Shown here: piece after piece, positions 55,735 to 63,561 of the stretch
How the letters are laid out: each line of letters starts with the position of its first letter
How positions within the stretch are numbered: position 1 is the first letter of the stretch
Origin: Hydrocarboniphaga daqingensis
Lineage (GTDB): Bacteria > Pseudomonadota > Gammaproteobacteria > Nevskiales > Nevskiaceae
Length of the DNA stretch: 64,000 bases
Reading direction: 5' to 3'
Assembly: GCF_900129825.1 (NCBI RefSeq)
Contig: NZ_FQWZ01000003.1
Location: forward strand, 302,353 to 366,352
The notes under the pieces: model-generated
The model's input: the letters and a program-made list of their open reading frames with translations, nothing else
What the model was told of the DNA's origin: nothing
Databases searched by the model: none
Program-made: the position numbers and the translations under genes

Positions 55735-55753
55735 TGTCACGTCGATGACACAC
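55735..55753. promoter_or_regulatory. TGTCA-CGTCGA-TGACA element upstream of the two-component genes
   Basis: A perfect 5-bp inverted repeat with CG(T)CGATGACACA on the plus strand, one base from the 13-mer at 42.72, 44.99 and 46.72 kb. It is about 130 bp upstream of the response-regulator start in its reading direction and suggests the same regulator also acts here. Confidence 0.5.
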
Positions 55754-55777
55754 CGCAGCGACGGTATCGCTGCGGTG
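55751..55777 (-). terminator. Hairpin after TonB receptor gene
   Basis: CACCGCAGCGA-CGGTA-TCGCTGCGGTG: perfect 11-bp arms with a 5-nt loop, 7 nt after the receptor stop in its reading direction. No clear T-tract, so termination strength is uncertain. It slightly overlaps the TGTCA element. Confidence 0.6.
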
Positions 55778-55784
55778 AAATCGG

Positions 55785-58151
55785 TCATGTTGCGGGTAGC
55801 GCAATCCGGACACCGGCATGGAACGCGCGCGGCGCTCCCGGGCCGATGAAGCGATTCGAGTCCTCGTATTGATCCCCGAGCACTTCGTCGGCTTCGCCGT
55901 ACAAGCCGAACGTGGCGTAGTCGGTGTCGAGCAGATTGTCGACGCGCGCAAACAGGGTCACCGCCCGACTGACGCGGTAACTGCCGAGCGCGTTGACCAA
56001 CATGAACCCGCCGATGCGACGGTCGTCGACGTTGGCCTCGTCTCCGCGATAGTGCGAGCTGCTGCGCGCGGTCACGCCGAGACCCAGATAGAGCGCGTCC
56101 GTCGTCCAGCCGAGGTTGGCGCGCGCCAGATGCTGCGGTACCAGCGGGATGCGGTCTCCCGACCGCACTTGCCGCGTCTGCTCGTTGTTTCCCAGTGGAT
56201 GGTTCGGCGTGTTGACCAGAAAGTCCTCGCGGAACCGCGCATCGACCCAGCTATAGCCCACCGATAGCCGTAGTGAGGTGCTGATCGCCCAGTCGAGGTT
56301 GATCTCCGCGCCCTGCCTCAGCGTATCGCCGACGTTGCTGAAATAACCCTGATTGGTCAGGCGACCGTCGGTGATGAACAGGATGTCGTCGCGGCTGATG
56401 CCGCGATACAGCGCGCCGTTCCAGCGCAGAGCCCGCTTTCCGCCGCGTAACCCGATCTCGATGTTGCGCGTGATCACTTGATCGAGCGGCGGATCATCGA
56501 CGAAGCCATTGGGCAGCTTGCACGGTGCCTCCGGATTGGCGCAGGTCAGCTCCACCGGTGTCGGCGCACGCGACGCTTCCGACACCGAGCCGAACAGCGT
56601 CAGCGTCGGCCGCAGATCGAAGGTTGCGCCGATCAGCGGATTGAAGCGGGTGAAGTGATGGTCGCCATCGAGGTCGTCGTCGGGCCCCTGATCGCGAAGC
56701 TGCACTTCGGCGCGCTGATAGCGGCCGGCCGCGGTGATGCTGAGTCGCTCGGTTGCCTGCCAGATATCCGATACGAACACGCCCAGATTGCGATTGGCGG
56801 CATGCAGGCCCACCAAGGATTCACCGACGACGATGCCGCTGCCGGTCGTGCCGCGATCGTCACTCAGCTGGGCCAATTCGGTCTGCGATCTGAAGCGGGT
56901 GAAGCCATCGTCGATACTCATGCCGACGTAGCGGCGATTGGGTCGGCCCAGCAGCGGCTGCTCGTGAGCCCATTGCAGGCTCAGCCCGCGACCGGTTTGC
57001 CGAGTCCGGCTGCTGTTCTCGGTGGCGCTGTCGTTGGCCTCGCTGGCGGTGACCGGCGTCGAGTTCTGGTCGACGACGACCTCTTCTTCATCGCCGTCGT
57101 CCTCGAATTCACACAGCAGCGGGGCGCCGTTGGCATCGACGTTGGCGGGATCGGCGCAGGCGGCAAATTCGGTGCCGTCGCCGTTGAAGCTGCGCGAGTC
57201 GTTGCGGCGCCAGTAAACACCGCCCGACAGTGTCGATGCCTCGCTGATGCGATGCCGCCACTGCAGGTTGACGAACAACATCTGCGGCTCGGTGATGTCC
57301 GGATGCGTGAACACCGCATCGCGCCCTTCGGCATCGAGAAGCTCGATCGGGACCGCGCCATTGCCGCGCAGGCTGTTGTCGGCGGCGGTGATGCTGAGGT
57401 CGGCGCCGGAGTCGCCACGGCCTATCGACGCGCGCGTAAATAACTGACGTAGCCGGCTCTGTGAGTAATCGCGCCAGCCGGTTTCGTCTTCGGTCTGCAG
57501 CAGCGCGTACAGCGCGGTGTCTTCGCCGGCCACGCCGTAGCCGAGCGAGCTGCTGATCCGGCCAAAGGAGCCGGCACCGGCTTCGGCCTGCCAGCCGGGC
57601 TGGTCCCAGCCGGTCTTGGTCCGTACCGATATCGCGCCGCCGAGTGTGTTTTGACCAAACACCGGGTTGGCGCCGGGAATCAGCTCAATGCGGTCGATCG
57701 CATCGTCGGGGACCAAGTCCCAGTTGACGGTATCGCCGAAGATTTCATTGATGCGCACGCCGTCCTGATAAACCGCCAGCCCCTGCGGCAGACCGAGCAG
57801 CGGCGATACGCTGTAGCCGCGATAGAACACGTCGGCCTGGAACGGGTTGTTCGCGGCGTCGGCCAGGTGCAAGCCATTGGCATTGTCTGCCAGGTAACGA
57901 CTCAGGTTGCGGCTCTGCTGATCGCGCATGTCGTCGCTGCCAAAAACCTGCGCATTGCCTGGATACCGCCGCAAGTCGCCTTCGGCGCCGGCAGTCGGCG
58001 TCAGGCCGATCACATAGATCGTCGGCAGTTCGATCGATGCCGGATCGGTCTTCGGCTGACGGTCGGCGTCCACTGCCGGGTCCGCAGCGATCGCGCTGCC
58101 CCCGATCGCTGCCGCCAACAGGACGGCGCTGTTTCGCAATAGGTGTCGCAA
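55785..58151 (-). CDS. TonB-dependent outer-membrane receptor with acidic extracellular loop
   Basis: 788 residues. Signal peptide to about residue 23, plug with DDMRDQQSRNLSRYLADNANG, YQDGVRINEIFGDTVNWDLVP and PVFGQNTLGGAISV, then a barrel ending in RVDNLLDTDYATFGLYGE and IALPAT (no terminal Phe). An inserted loop at about 332-365 runs from Cys332 to Cys347 and then FEDDGDEEEVVVDQ, very acidic, which could bind metal. Plug/lid details differ from the pqqU gene at 37.6 kb. It lies between the two-component system and the beta-propeller gene, so a quinoprotein-related cargo (metal chelate or PQQ) is suggested but unproven. Confidence 0.88.
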   Translation of the reverse strand: MRHLLRNSAVLLAAAIGGSAIAADPAVDADRQPKTDPASIELPTIYVIGLTPTAGAEGDLRRYPGNAQVFGSDDMRDQQSRNLSRYLADNANGLHLADAANNPFQADVFYRGYSVSPLLGLPQGLAVYQDGVRINEIFGDTVNWDLVPDDAIDRIELIPGANPVFGQNTLGGAISVRTKTGWDQPGWQAEAGAGSFGRISSSLGYGVAGEDTALYALLQTEDETGWRDYSQSRLRQLFTRASIGRGDSGADLSITAADNSLRGNGAVPIELLDAEGRDAVFTHPDITEPQMLFVNLQWRHRISEASTLSGGVYWRRNDSRSFNGDGTEFAACADPANVDANGAPLLCEFEDDGDEEEVVVDQNSTPVTASEANDSATENSSRTRQTGRGLSLQWAHEQPLLGRPNRRYVGMSIDDGFTRFRSQTELAQLSDDRGTTGSGIVVGESLVGLHAANRNLGVFVSDIWQATERLSITAAGRYQRAEVQLRDQGPDDDLDGDHHFTRFNPLIGATFDLRPTLTLFGSVSEASRAPTPVELTCANPEAPCKLPNGFVDDPPLDQVITRNIEIGLRGGKRALRWNGALYRGISRDDILFITDGRLTNQGYFSNVGDTLRQGAEINLDWAISTSLRLSVGYSWVDARFREDFLVNTPNHPLGNNEQTRQVRSGDRIPLVPQHLARANLGWTTDALYLGLGVTARSSSHYRGDEANVDDRRIGGFMLVNALGSYRVSRAVTLFARVDNLLDTDYATFGLYGEADEVLGDQYEDSNRFIGPGAPRAFHAGVRIALPAT

Positions 58152-58383
58152 GGGCTCTCTCCTCGTTCACGCTCGTTGCCGTCTGACGCGGCGTGGCGCA
58201 AGACTAGCGGCATGCTGAGCGCTTGAGCAGCGCCGCGATGCGAGTCGGGAGTTTTTCCCGATGCAGCGTTTTGCAAATGGGCGCATCGTTTGCTGCGCGC
58301 TGCGCCGCCGCTTTGCGGACCGCTATCGTCGGTGACGCCTGCGTACGATGCGTGGATGCTGATGCCGTCATGGAGAGTGCCCG

Positions 58384-59346
58384 ATGATCCGTAGCTTGCT
58401 GACGATTTCCTTGCTTGCCGCTGCACTGTCGCCGTTGGCGCAGGCCGCATCGCCGGCGCGCGCCTACGTGCCGAATGAGGGCGACGGAACGATCAGCGTC
58501 GTCGATCTGTCGCAGCGCCCTGCGACCGCGCGTGTGCTGACCGCGGCACCGCTGGGCAAGAAGATCCAGAGCATCACGGTCGACGCGACCGGCAGCCGGC
58601 TGTTTGTCGTCGATGCCGATGCCAGCGTGGTGTTGGTTGTCGATGCCCTGACCGGCGCCGTCCTCAAAACGATCCCGGCAGGTCGGTCGCCGGAGGCCGC
58701 CAGCCTGTCGCCGGACGGCAAGACACTGGTTGTCTGCGCCGAGGAATCGAACCAGGCCTTGTTCTTCGATGCGGCGACCCTCGCCGAGCGCTTCCGTGTC
58801 GACATGCAGGGACGCAATCCCGAGCATTGCGTCTACAGCCCCGACGGCAAGCTGTTGCTGGCCAGCAACGAAGAAAGCCACGACCTCGATCTGATCGACA
58901 TCGCGTCGCAGCGTTCGATCGCCCGGATCGCCGTCAACGGCGCCGCGCGCGGCATCGGTTTTCTACCCGACGGCAAGACCGCCTACGTCGCCAACGAGGG
59001 CAGTAATGCGGTCGATGTGATCGATATCGCGGCACGCAAGGTCCGCCAGTCGATCCCGACGGCACTACGAGCAGCGGGCATCGCCGTCGCGCCCGGCGGC
59101 CGGCGGGTCTACGTCAGCAATGGCGGCGCCGGCAGCGTGACGGTGATCGACCCGGCCACCCACCTCGTCGTCGCGACGATCGCCGTGGGTCAGCGGCCTT
59201 GGAACATGGCATTCAACGCCGATGGCAGTCGGCTGTATGTCGCCAACGGGCGCAGCGATTCGGTGTCGGTGATCGACACCGCGTTGAATCAAGTGGTCGA
59301 CACGATCGCCGTCGGCAAGCGCCCCTGGGGCGTTGCGATCCGCTGA
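58384..59346 (+). CDS. PQQ-dependent catabolism-associated beta-propeller protein
   Basis: 320 residues with a signal peptide ending A-Q-A. It contains seven YVTN-type repeats, for example AYVPNEGDGTISVVDL, AYVANEGSNAVDVIDI, VYVSNGGAGSVTVIDP and LYVANGRSDSVSVIDT. The family TIGR03866 groups exactly such periplasmic propellers near PQQ-dependent catabolism genes. Function is unknown; a scaffold or cofactor-handling role is likely. Divergent from the TonB receptor (232 bp between), a region with no recognised promoter. Confidence 0.85.
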   Translation: MIRSLLTISLLAAALSPLAQAASPARAYVPNEGDGTISVVDLSQRPATARVLTAAPLGKKIQSITVDATGSRLFVVDADASVVLVVDALTGAVLKTIPAGRSPEAASLSPDGKTLVVCAEESNQALFFDAATLAERFRVDMQGRNPEHCVYSPDGKLLLASNEESHDLDLIDIASQRSIARIAVNGAARGIGFLPDGKTAYVANEGSNAVDVIDIAARKVRQSIPTALRAAGIAVAPGGRRVYVSNGGAGSVTVIDPATHLVVATIAVGQRPWNMAFNADGSRLYVANGRSDSVSVIDTALNQVVDTIAVGKRPWGVAIR

Positions 59347-59387
59347 CCTGCGGCTGCGTGCCGTCTGGCATCGGCGGCGCTGTCAAT

Positions 59388-59429
59388 AAAAAAGCCCCGC
59401 ACGTCGGGGGAACGTGCGAGGCCGGGGCT
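59388..59429 (-). terminator. Rho-independent terminator (minus strand)
   Basis: On the minus strand AGCCCCG and CGGGGCT close an outer stem, with an inner CACGT/ACGTG stem, followed by six T (A at 59388-59393 on plus). It lies about 190 nt beyond the TetR stop and would end that transcript. It also lies 42 nt after the propeller stop, so it may stop that mRNA too, but without the T-tract on that strand. Confidence 0.75.
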
Positions 59430-59517
59430 CTGGCTGGGGGAGCCAGACTCGCCTGGGAGTGCGGCGAGGAACGCGGCCCGGGGGGGGCGGGGCCACGTTC
59501 ACCATCTCTGAGTCCAG

Positions 59518-59539
59518 ATCTGCGAACTAGTTCACAGAT
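59518..59539. promoter_or_regulatory. 22-bp palindrome around GAACTAGTTC
   Basis: ATCTGcGAACTAGTTCaCAGAT: 22 bp, symmetric except one pair. GAACTAGTTC is typical of TetR-family operators. It sits 81 nt downstream of the TetR stop in a locally AT-richer stretch (with AGATAATGAGTAACAGAATG) between the TetR and propeller genes. No ORF is visible there (about 270 bp), so it may control an unrecognised small transcript, or be a remnant. Confidence 0.5.
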
Positions 59540-59619
59540 AATGAGTAACAGAATGTTGCGGCGGCCTGCTGCCGGCCGGTTGATTCCGCCAACGGGACGG
59601 CCGCCGGCCTCCGCGCCGC

Positions 59620-60246
59620 TTAAGGTCTGCGTCCGTGGCCGTCCGGGACGAACAAGCTGTTCCACACCACATGGCTCAGCGCCTGGATGATGCGCTCGCG
59701 CTGTGCCGGGTCGTCGATCAGGCGGAGTTGGTAGCTGCAGCGCTCCATCATCAGCAGCAGCACGTCGCTGACTTCCTGCGTCACCTGGCTGTGCATCGTG
59801 TGACCGCTGGCCGCGCGTCGCAGCATGTCGCGGTTCATCTGCATCAACCGCCGCAGCGTCTCACGGTAGGCGGTGCCGATGGCCGGATCGGACGCCGCGG
59901 TTTCGATCGCCGCCTGCATGATGGTGCGATGCTGGTCGTAGGCTTCGATGATCCCGCGCACGGCGATATCGAGCCCGTCGCGGCTCACCGTTTCCGGGCG
60001 CTCGAACCACTCGCCAGCCGCCAGCGTGATCGCGTGGCTGACCTGATCCAGCGAGTAGGCAACCAACTCATTCTTGTTCTTGAAGTGCAGGTAGAAGCTG
60101 GAACGTGAGATACCGGCTTCGCGTGCCAGCGCCTCGACGCTGATCGACCGGAAGCTCTCGCCGCCGGCCAGCAGCTTTTCCATGGCCTTGACCAGCAAGG
60201 CGTGGATACCGAGGCGGCTGTCCACTGATTTATCGTCGCGGCTCAA
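59620..60246 (-). CDS. TetR family transcriptional regulator
   Basis: About 208 residues. The helix-turn-helix at about residues 30-65 reads ISVEALAREAGISRSSFYLHFKNKNEL. The rest is a long ligand-binding domain with His/Arg-rich helices, ending SLFVPDGHGRRP. No ATG lies at the expected place. TTG at 60246 or GTG at 60225 fit the length, while longer ATG or TTG starts to 60324 add an unlikely tail. Divergent from the MpaB-like oxygenase gene (95 bp between), which it probably represses. Confidence 0.85.
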   Translation of the reverse strand: MSRDDKSVDSRLGIHALLVKAMEKLLAGGESFRSISVEALAREAGISRSSFYLHFKNKNELVAYSLDQVSHAITLAAGEWFERPETVSRDGLDIAVRGIIEAYDQHRTIMQAAIETAASDPAIGTAYRETLRRLMQMNRDMLRRAASGHTMHSQVTQEVSDVLLLMMERCSYQLRLIDDPAQRERIIQALSHVVWNSLFVPDGHGRRP

Positions 60247-60341
60247 GGGAATTGGACAGTTTGGGTGGATGTGTCGGCGGGCGGAAGAATAACGTCCGGG
60301 CATCGGCGACACACGGGTCGCCAAGCCGGAGTGCGGGACCG

Positions 60342-61211
60342 ATGACGATACGAAGCTGGACCTGGGCGCGGCAGGAGATTGCCGGTTTGAACGCGGAGGT
60401 GGACTACCACCGGATCGCCCATCTGTCGTTTTCGACGCGCTACGGCACGCCGATTTTTCTGCATGCGCTGTTTTCGGTGGCCTTCGTCCACAACGTCGGC
60501 ATGCCGGCGATGGCGAAGATCCTGTATCGAGACGGGCGCGGCCCGATTATCCGCGACACGCGCCGGCGCAACTTCGACTCGCTGACGTTCTTCGGCGAGT
60601 TATATCGCCACGGCGAAGGCCCCCAGACGCAGGCGATTGCGCAGCACCTGGTGCGCGTGCATTCCAACTTTCCAATCGACAACGCGATGTCCTTGTACAC
60701 GCTGTCGACGCTGTGTTGCTTGCCGCAGCGGTTTTCTCAGCGGTATCTGGGCCGCTACGGCATCGCGGCCAAAGAGAGCCAGGCGCAGTTCCTGTTCTGG
60801 AAGAAGATCGGCGGGCTGATGCAGATCCAGGGCATTCCCGATACTGCCGAGGCGCTGCTGGCGTGGATGATCGACTTCGAGCGACGCGAGATGCGGCCGT
60901 CGGCCGAATGTACGGCGATCACGCAGGCGCTGGCCCATGAATGGGCCAGCTACTGGCTGCCACGGCCGTTGCAGGCGCTGGGACGCAGCGTGTTCTACAG
61001 CCTGATCGACGCGGATCTGCGCAAGCGCCTGCAACTGCCGCAGCCCAACGGCCTGGTCCGCGCGTTCACCGGCTTGCTGGTGAACCTGTTCTTTCACGCC
61101 AAGCGGCTGTTGCCCGACCCCGCCGAACGGCACTTTGCCGATTACTTCCGCCACGGTGCCCGCCAGGGCCTGGTTGCTGAGCCGGTCAACGCGCCGGAGC
61201 GCGTCCGATGA
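60342..61211 (+). CDS. MpaB-like oxygenase family protein (DUF2236)
   Basis: 289 residues starting MTIRSWTWARQEIAGL. The family pattern is in HRIAHLSFSTRYGTPIFLH, FFGELYRHGEGPQTQAI, HSNFPIDNAMSLYTLSTLCCLPQRF and FFHAKRLLPDPAERHFADYF. Related proteins include the ER-bound oxygenase MpaB of mycophenolic acid synthesis and latex-clearing (rubber) oxygenases, which cleave isoprenoid double bonds with heme. Heme ligands are not decided here. Overlaps the LDI-like gene by 4 nt (ATGA). Same operon, same regulator. Likely acts on an isoprenoid or long alkyl substrate. Confidence 0.78.
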   Translation: MTIRSWTWARQEIAGLNAEVDYHRIAHLSFSTRYGTPIFLHALFSVAFVHNVGMPAMAKILYRDGRGPIIRDTRRRNFDSLTFFGELYRHGEGPQTQAIAQHLVRVHSNFPIDNAMSLYTLSTLCCLPQRFSQRYLGRYGIAAKESQAQFLFWKKIGGLMQIQGIPDTAEALLAWMIDFERREMRPSAECTAITQALAHEWASYWLPRPLQALGRSVFYSLIDADLRKRLQLPQPNGLVRAFTGLLVNLFFHAKRLLPDPAERHFADYFRHGARQGLVAEPVNAPERVR

Positions 61212-63220
61212 GCGCCAGCCACTTACCGTATCGGCTGATTCCGGAGCCGGTGGCGCTGCTCGATGTCGGCAAAACACTGGCGGGCCCGGCCACGGCGGCA
61301 CGCTGGCGGCGCACGGCGCTGATCTACGCTGCCTTGCTGCTGCTGGGCACCGCGCTGGCATGGCTGGCGCAGCCGGCCTGGGCGGCGTTCGGGCTGGGCC
61401 TGACGATACCGGGCGGCGGCTTTTTGCTGCACGCGGCCAGCCCGCTGACGTCGACCGCTCTACATGTCGCGCTGTTCGCCGGCACGCTGCTGTTGTTCGT
61501 GATCGCGCTGTTTCTATGGATCGCCACCGGCAACATCGCCGCTCCGTTGCTGGTCTGGCTCGGCAGCGCGGTGGTCGCCGCGACGATGGATCACTGGACC
61601 GGCGTGCCTTACAGCAGCCTTGCCGATATTTGCGGCAGCGGCCGCCTGGCCACGCAGGGGCAGGACGCCCGCTTGTGGCTGCCGCTGGCAATTGCGGTCG
61701 TATCGCTGATCGTCACGTGGCGCTTTCGGCGGCGACTGCCGGCGATGCGGGCCGAGGCGGTGCGGATCAATGCGTTTCTTGCCGACGCCCGCACGCCGGT
61801 TACGCGCGACGTCGATGCCGTCACCGGCGTGGCCAGGGTCAGACCGGTCGATGTCCGGGATCTGCAGCAATGGCGCTTCCTGCTCGACCGCGCGCTGCAG
61901 CCGGTCGGCGAGTTCAATGGCTTTGACCGCATCGACGAATTCCGCGAAGCCGCCAAGCGTTACCAGATCTGCAACATCTCTTACATGCTGTCGATGCACG
62001 CCTACGCGCGCACGCCGTCGTTTCACGGTTATCAGCTGCAGGCGCAGGAAAACCTCGCGCTGAAGATGATAGATCACCGCTGCTGGAGCTACTGGCGGCT
62101 CGAAAACATCTGGGGCAACTTCAAGACCGACCCCAATCCTTTCATCAAGGACAACATCATGTATTACGGCTGGTATGCGGCCATGCTCGGCCTGCACCAG
62201 CTCAACTACGGCGACGATCGCTTCAGCCGGCCAGGCGGCATCCGGCTGGAGCATCCCAACGGCACCGTGTACGAAACCAGCTTTCCGGACATCTGCCAGC
62301 TGATCTTCAACAACATGCAGAACTCCGACTTCTGCCTGTTCCCTTGCGAGCCGCGCTGGATCTACCCGATCTGCAACAACTTCGGCGCGCTGGCGCTGCG
62401 CTGCCACGATCGCCTCTACGGCACGACGATGTGGGACGCCGTCAAGGATCGCTATCGCACCGGACTGGAACAGGAGTTCATCACGCTGGTCGGACGCATC
62501 ACCGCGATTCGTGACGCACACACCGGCGTGACCTTGCCGGCATTGACCGCGACGATGGCCGATGCGATCACGGCGATGTTCATCCACCCGGTTTTTCCGG
62601 ATATCGCAGCGCGCAGCTGGGCGATCATCCGCCACGATCTGGTCCGCATCGTCGACGGCGACGTGCGGCTCAAGCTCAACGGCTGGGACAAGATCGACTT
62701 CGGCAACTACCGGCCCAGCTTGGTCACCAGCTACGGCCTGATCGCCGTTGCGGCCCGCGAAATGGGCGACGACGAAGTGGCCGACGGGCTGCTGGCTCGG
62801 ATCGACCGCGAGTTTCCGAGTCAGACGATCGGCGGCGTTCGGCACTACCCCAAGGCGTCCACCAGCGCGCATGCGGTGATCCATGCGGCGCGCGTGCTGC
62901 GCGCGAACACGCTGTATGACCTCGTCAATGTCGGCATGCCGGACGCGTGCAGAACCGGCCCGGTGCTGGCGCATGCCGATTATCCGGACGTGCTGGTCGC
63001 CGGCGCGGTGTCCGATGGTGACGACCTGAAGCTGCACTTGGCGAGCGGCATCGGCGACGGCGAGTACACGATCCGGCTGGCCCGGCTCAAACCCGGCACC
63101 GGGTACCGGATCGCCGACACTGACCCCGTCGCATTCGTTGCCGGGGCCGATGGAGGCGCTAGCTTGCGCGTCGCGCTAGGCGCAGACGTGCGCAGCGTCC
63201 ACATCGTGCCGGTGGGCTGA
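61208..63220 (+). CDS. Membrane protein with linalool dehydratase/isomerase-like domain
   Basis: 670 residues. Three or four membrane helices fill residues about 37-180 (AALLLLGTALAWLAQPAW, ALFAGTLLLFVIALFLWIA, WLPLAIAVVSLIVTWRF). The C-terminal part (about 225-590) matches the (alpha/alpha)6 LDI fold: CWSYWRLENIWGNFKTDPNP, KDNIMYYGWYAAMLGLHQLN, and Cys380 and Cys389 in CEPRWIYPICN, the two active-site Cys spaced exactly as in Castellaniella LDI (C171/C180). LDI interconverts linalool, geraniol and myrcene. The membrane-bound form with MpaB oxygenase in front suggests handling of a larger or lipid-like isoprenoid alcohol. Confidence 0.82.
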   Translation: MSASHLPYRLIPEPVALLDVGKTLAGPATAARWRRTALIYAALLLLGTALAWLAQPAWAAFGLGLTIPGGGFLLHAASPLTSTALHVALFAGTLLLFVIALFLWIATGNIAAPLLVWLGSAVVAATMDHWTGVPYSSLADICGSGRLATQGQDARLWLPLAIAVVSLIVTWRFRRRLPAMRAEAVRINAFLADARTPVTRDVDAVTGVARVRPVDVRDLQQWRFLLDRALQPVGEFNGFDRIDEFREAAKRYQICNISYMLSMHAYARTPSFHGYQLQAQENLALKMIDHRCWSYWRLENIWGNFKTDPNPFIKDNIMYYGWYAAMLGLHQLNYGDDRFSRPGGIRLEHPNGTVYETSFPDICQLIFNNMQNSDFCLFPCEPRWIYPICNNFGALALRCHDRLYGTTMWDAVKDRYRTGLEQEFITLVGRITAIRDAHTGVTLPALTATMADAITAMFIHPVFPDIAARSWAIIRHDLVRIVDGDVRLKLNGWDKIDFGNYRPSLVTSYGLIAVAAREMGDDEVADGLLARIDREFPSQTIGGVRHYPKASTSAHAVIHAARVLRANTLYDLVNVGMPDACRTGPVLAHADYPDVLVAGAVSDGDDLKLHLASGIGDGEYTIRLARLKPGTGYRIADTDPVAFVAGADGGASLRVALGADVRSVHIVPVG

Positions 63221-63222
63221 CG

Positions 63223-63345
63223 ATGGCCTGCTGCGTCATCGGATCGATGCTGATGGTGGGCGTTGTCGGCCTGGTGCGCGGCATCAAGGAGCGCGTGCTG
63301 CGCCGGCAAGCGGCAGCGCCCGAATCCTGGCGGCTACACGGCTAG
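63223..63345 (+). CDS. 40-aa membrane microprotein
   Basis: ATG 3 nt after the LDI-like stop; 40 residues starting MACCVIGSMLMVGVVGLVRG, then a basic tail (IKERVLRRQAAAPESWRLHG). One hydrophobic segment of about 17 residues with a positive inner end. Too short for a domain match. Position and spacing suggest it is the last cistron of the MpaB/LDI operon, perhaps a membrane partner. Codon use resembles the neighbours. Confidence 0.55.
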   Translation: MACCVIGSMLMVGVVGLVRGIKERVLRRQAAAPESWRLHG

Positions 63346-63393
63346 CTGGCGTACGCGGAGGGTCTGGCCTTGATGCCGGCACGCTGCGGGCAC

Positions 63394-63428
63394 AAAAAAG
63401 CCCAGTGTTCTTTAGAAGAACGCTGGGC
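63394..63428 (-). terminator. Rho-independent terminator of tRNA-Pro
   Basis: GCCCAGYGTTCTT and its complement form a 13-bp stem (one G-T pair) with a 3-nt loop, followed on the minus strand by six T (A at 63394-63399). It lies 45 nt past the tRNA 3' end. Confidence 0.9.
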
Positions 63429-63472
63429 CTTTGTGCAGGATACGAATTCGGGGAGACACGACTCTTGCGAGT

Positions 63473-63549
63473 TGGTCGGGGCGACAGGATTCGAACCTGC
63501 GACCTCTTGCTCCCGAAGCAAGCGCTCTACCAAGCTGAGCTACGCCCCG
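63473..63549 (-). tRNA. tRNA-Pro (CGG)
   Basis: 77 nt on the minus strand: acceptor CGGGGCG/CGCCCCG with A discriminator and encoded CCA, D-arm GTAGCTCAGCTTGGTAGAGC, anticodon stem CTTGC/GCAAG with loop TTCGGGA giving anticodon CGG (codon CCG), and TPsiC arm GGTTCGAATCC. A full cloverleaf. It stands between the LDI unit and the polyprenyl synthase gene. Confidence 0.96.
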
Positions 63550-63561
63550 AATGATCGGTTG

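Noticed and set aside
58194-58209. TGGCGCAAGACTAGCG as a sigma-54 promoter for the propeller gene
   Set aside because: Both boxes deviate (GCGC and TAGC), so it is no better than chance.
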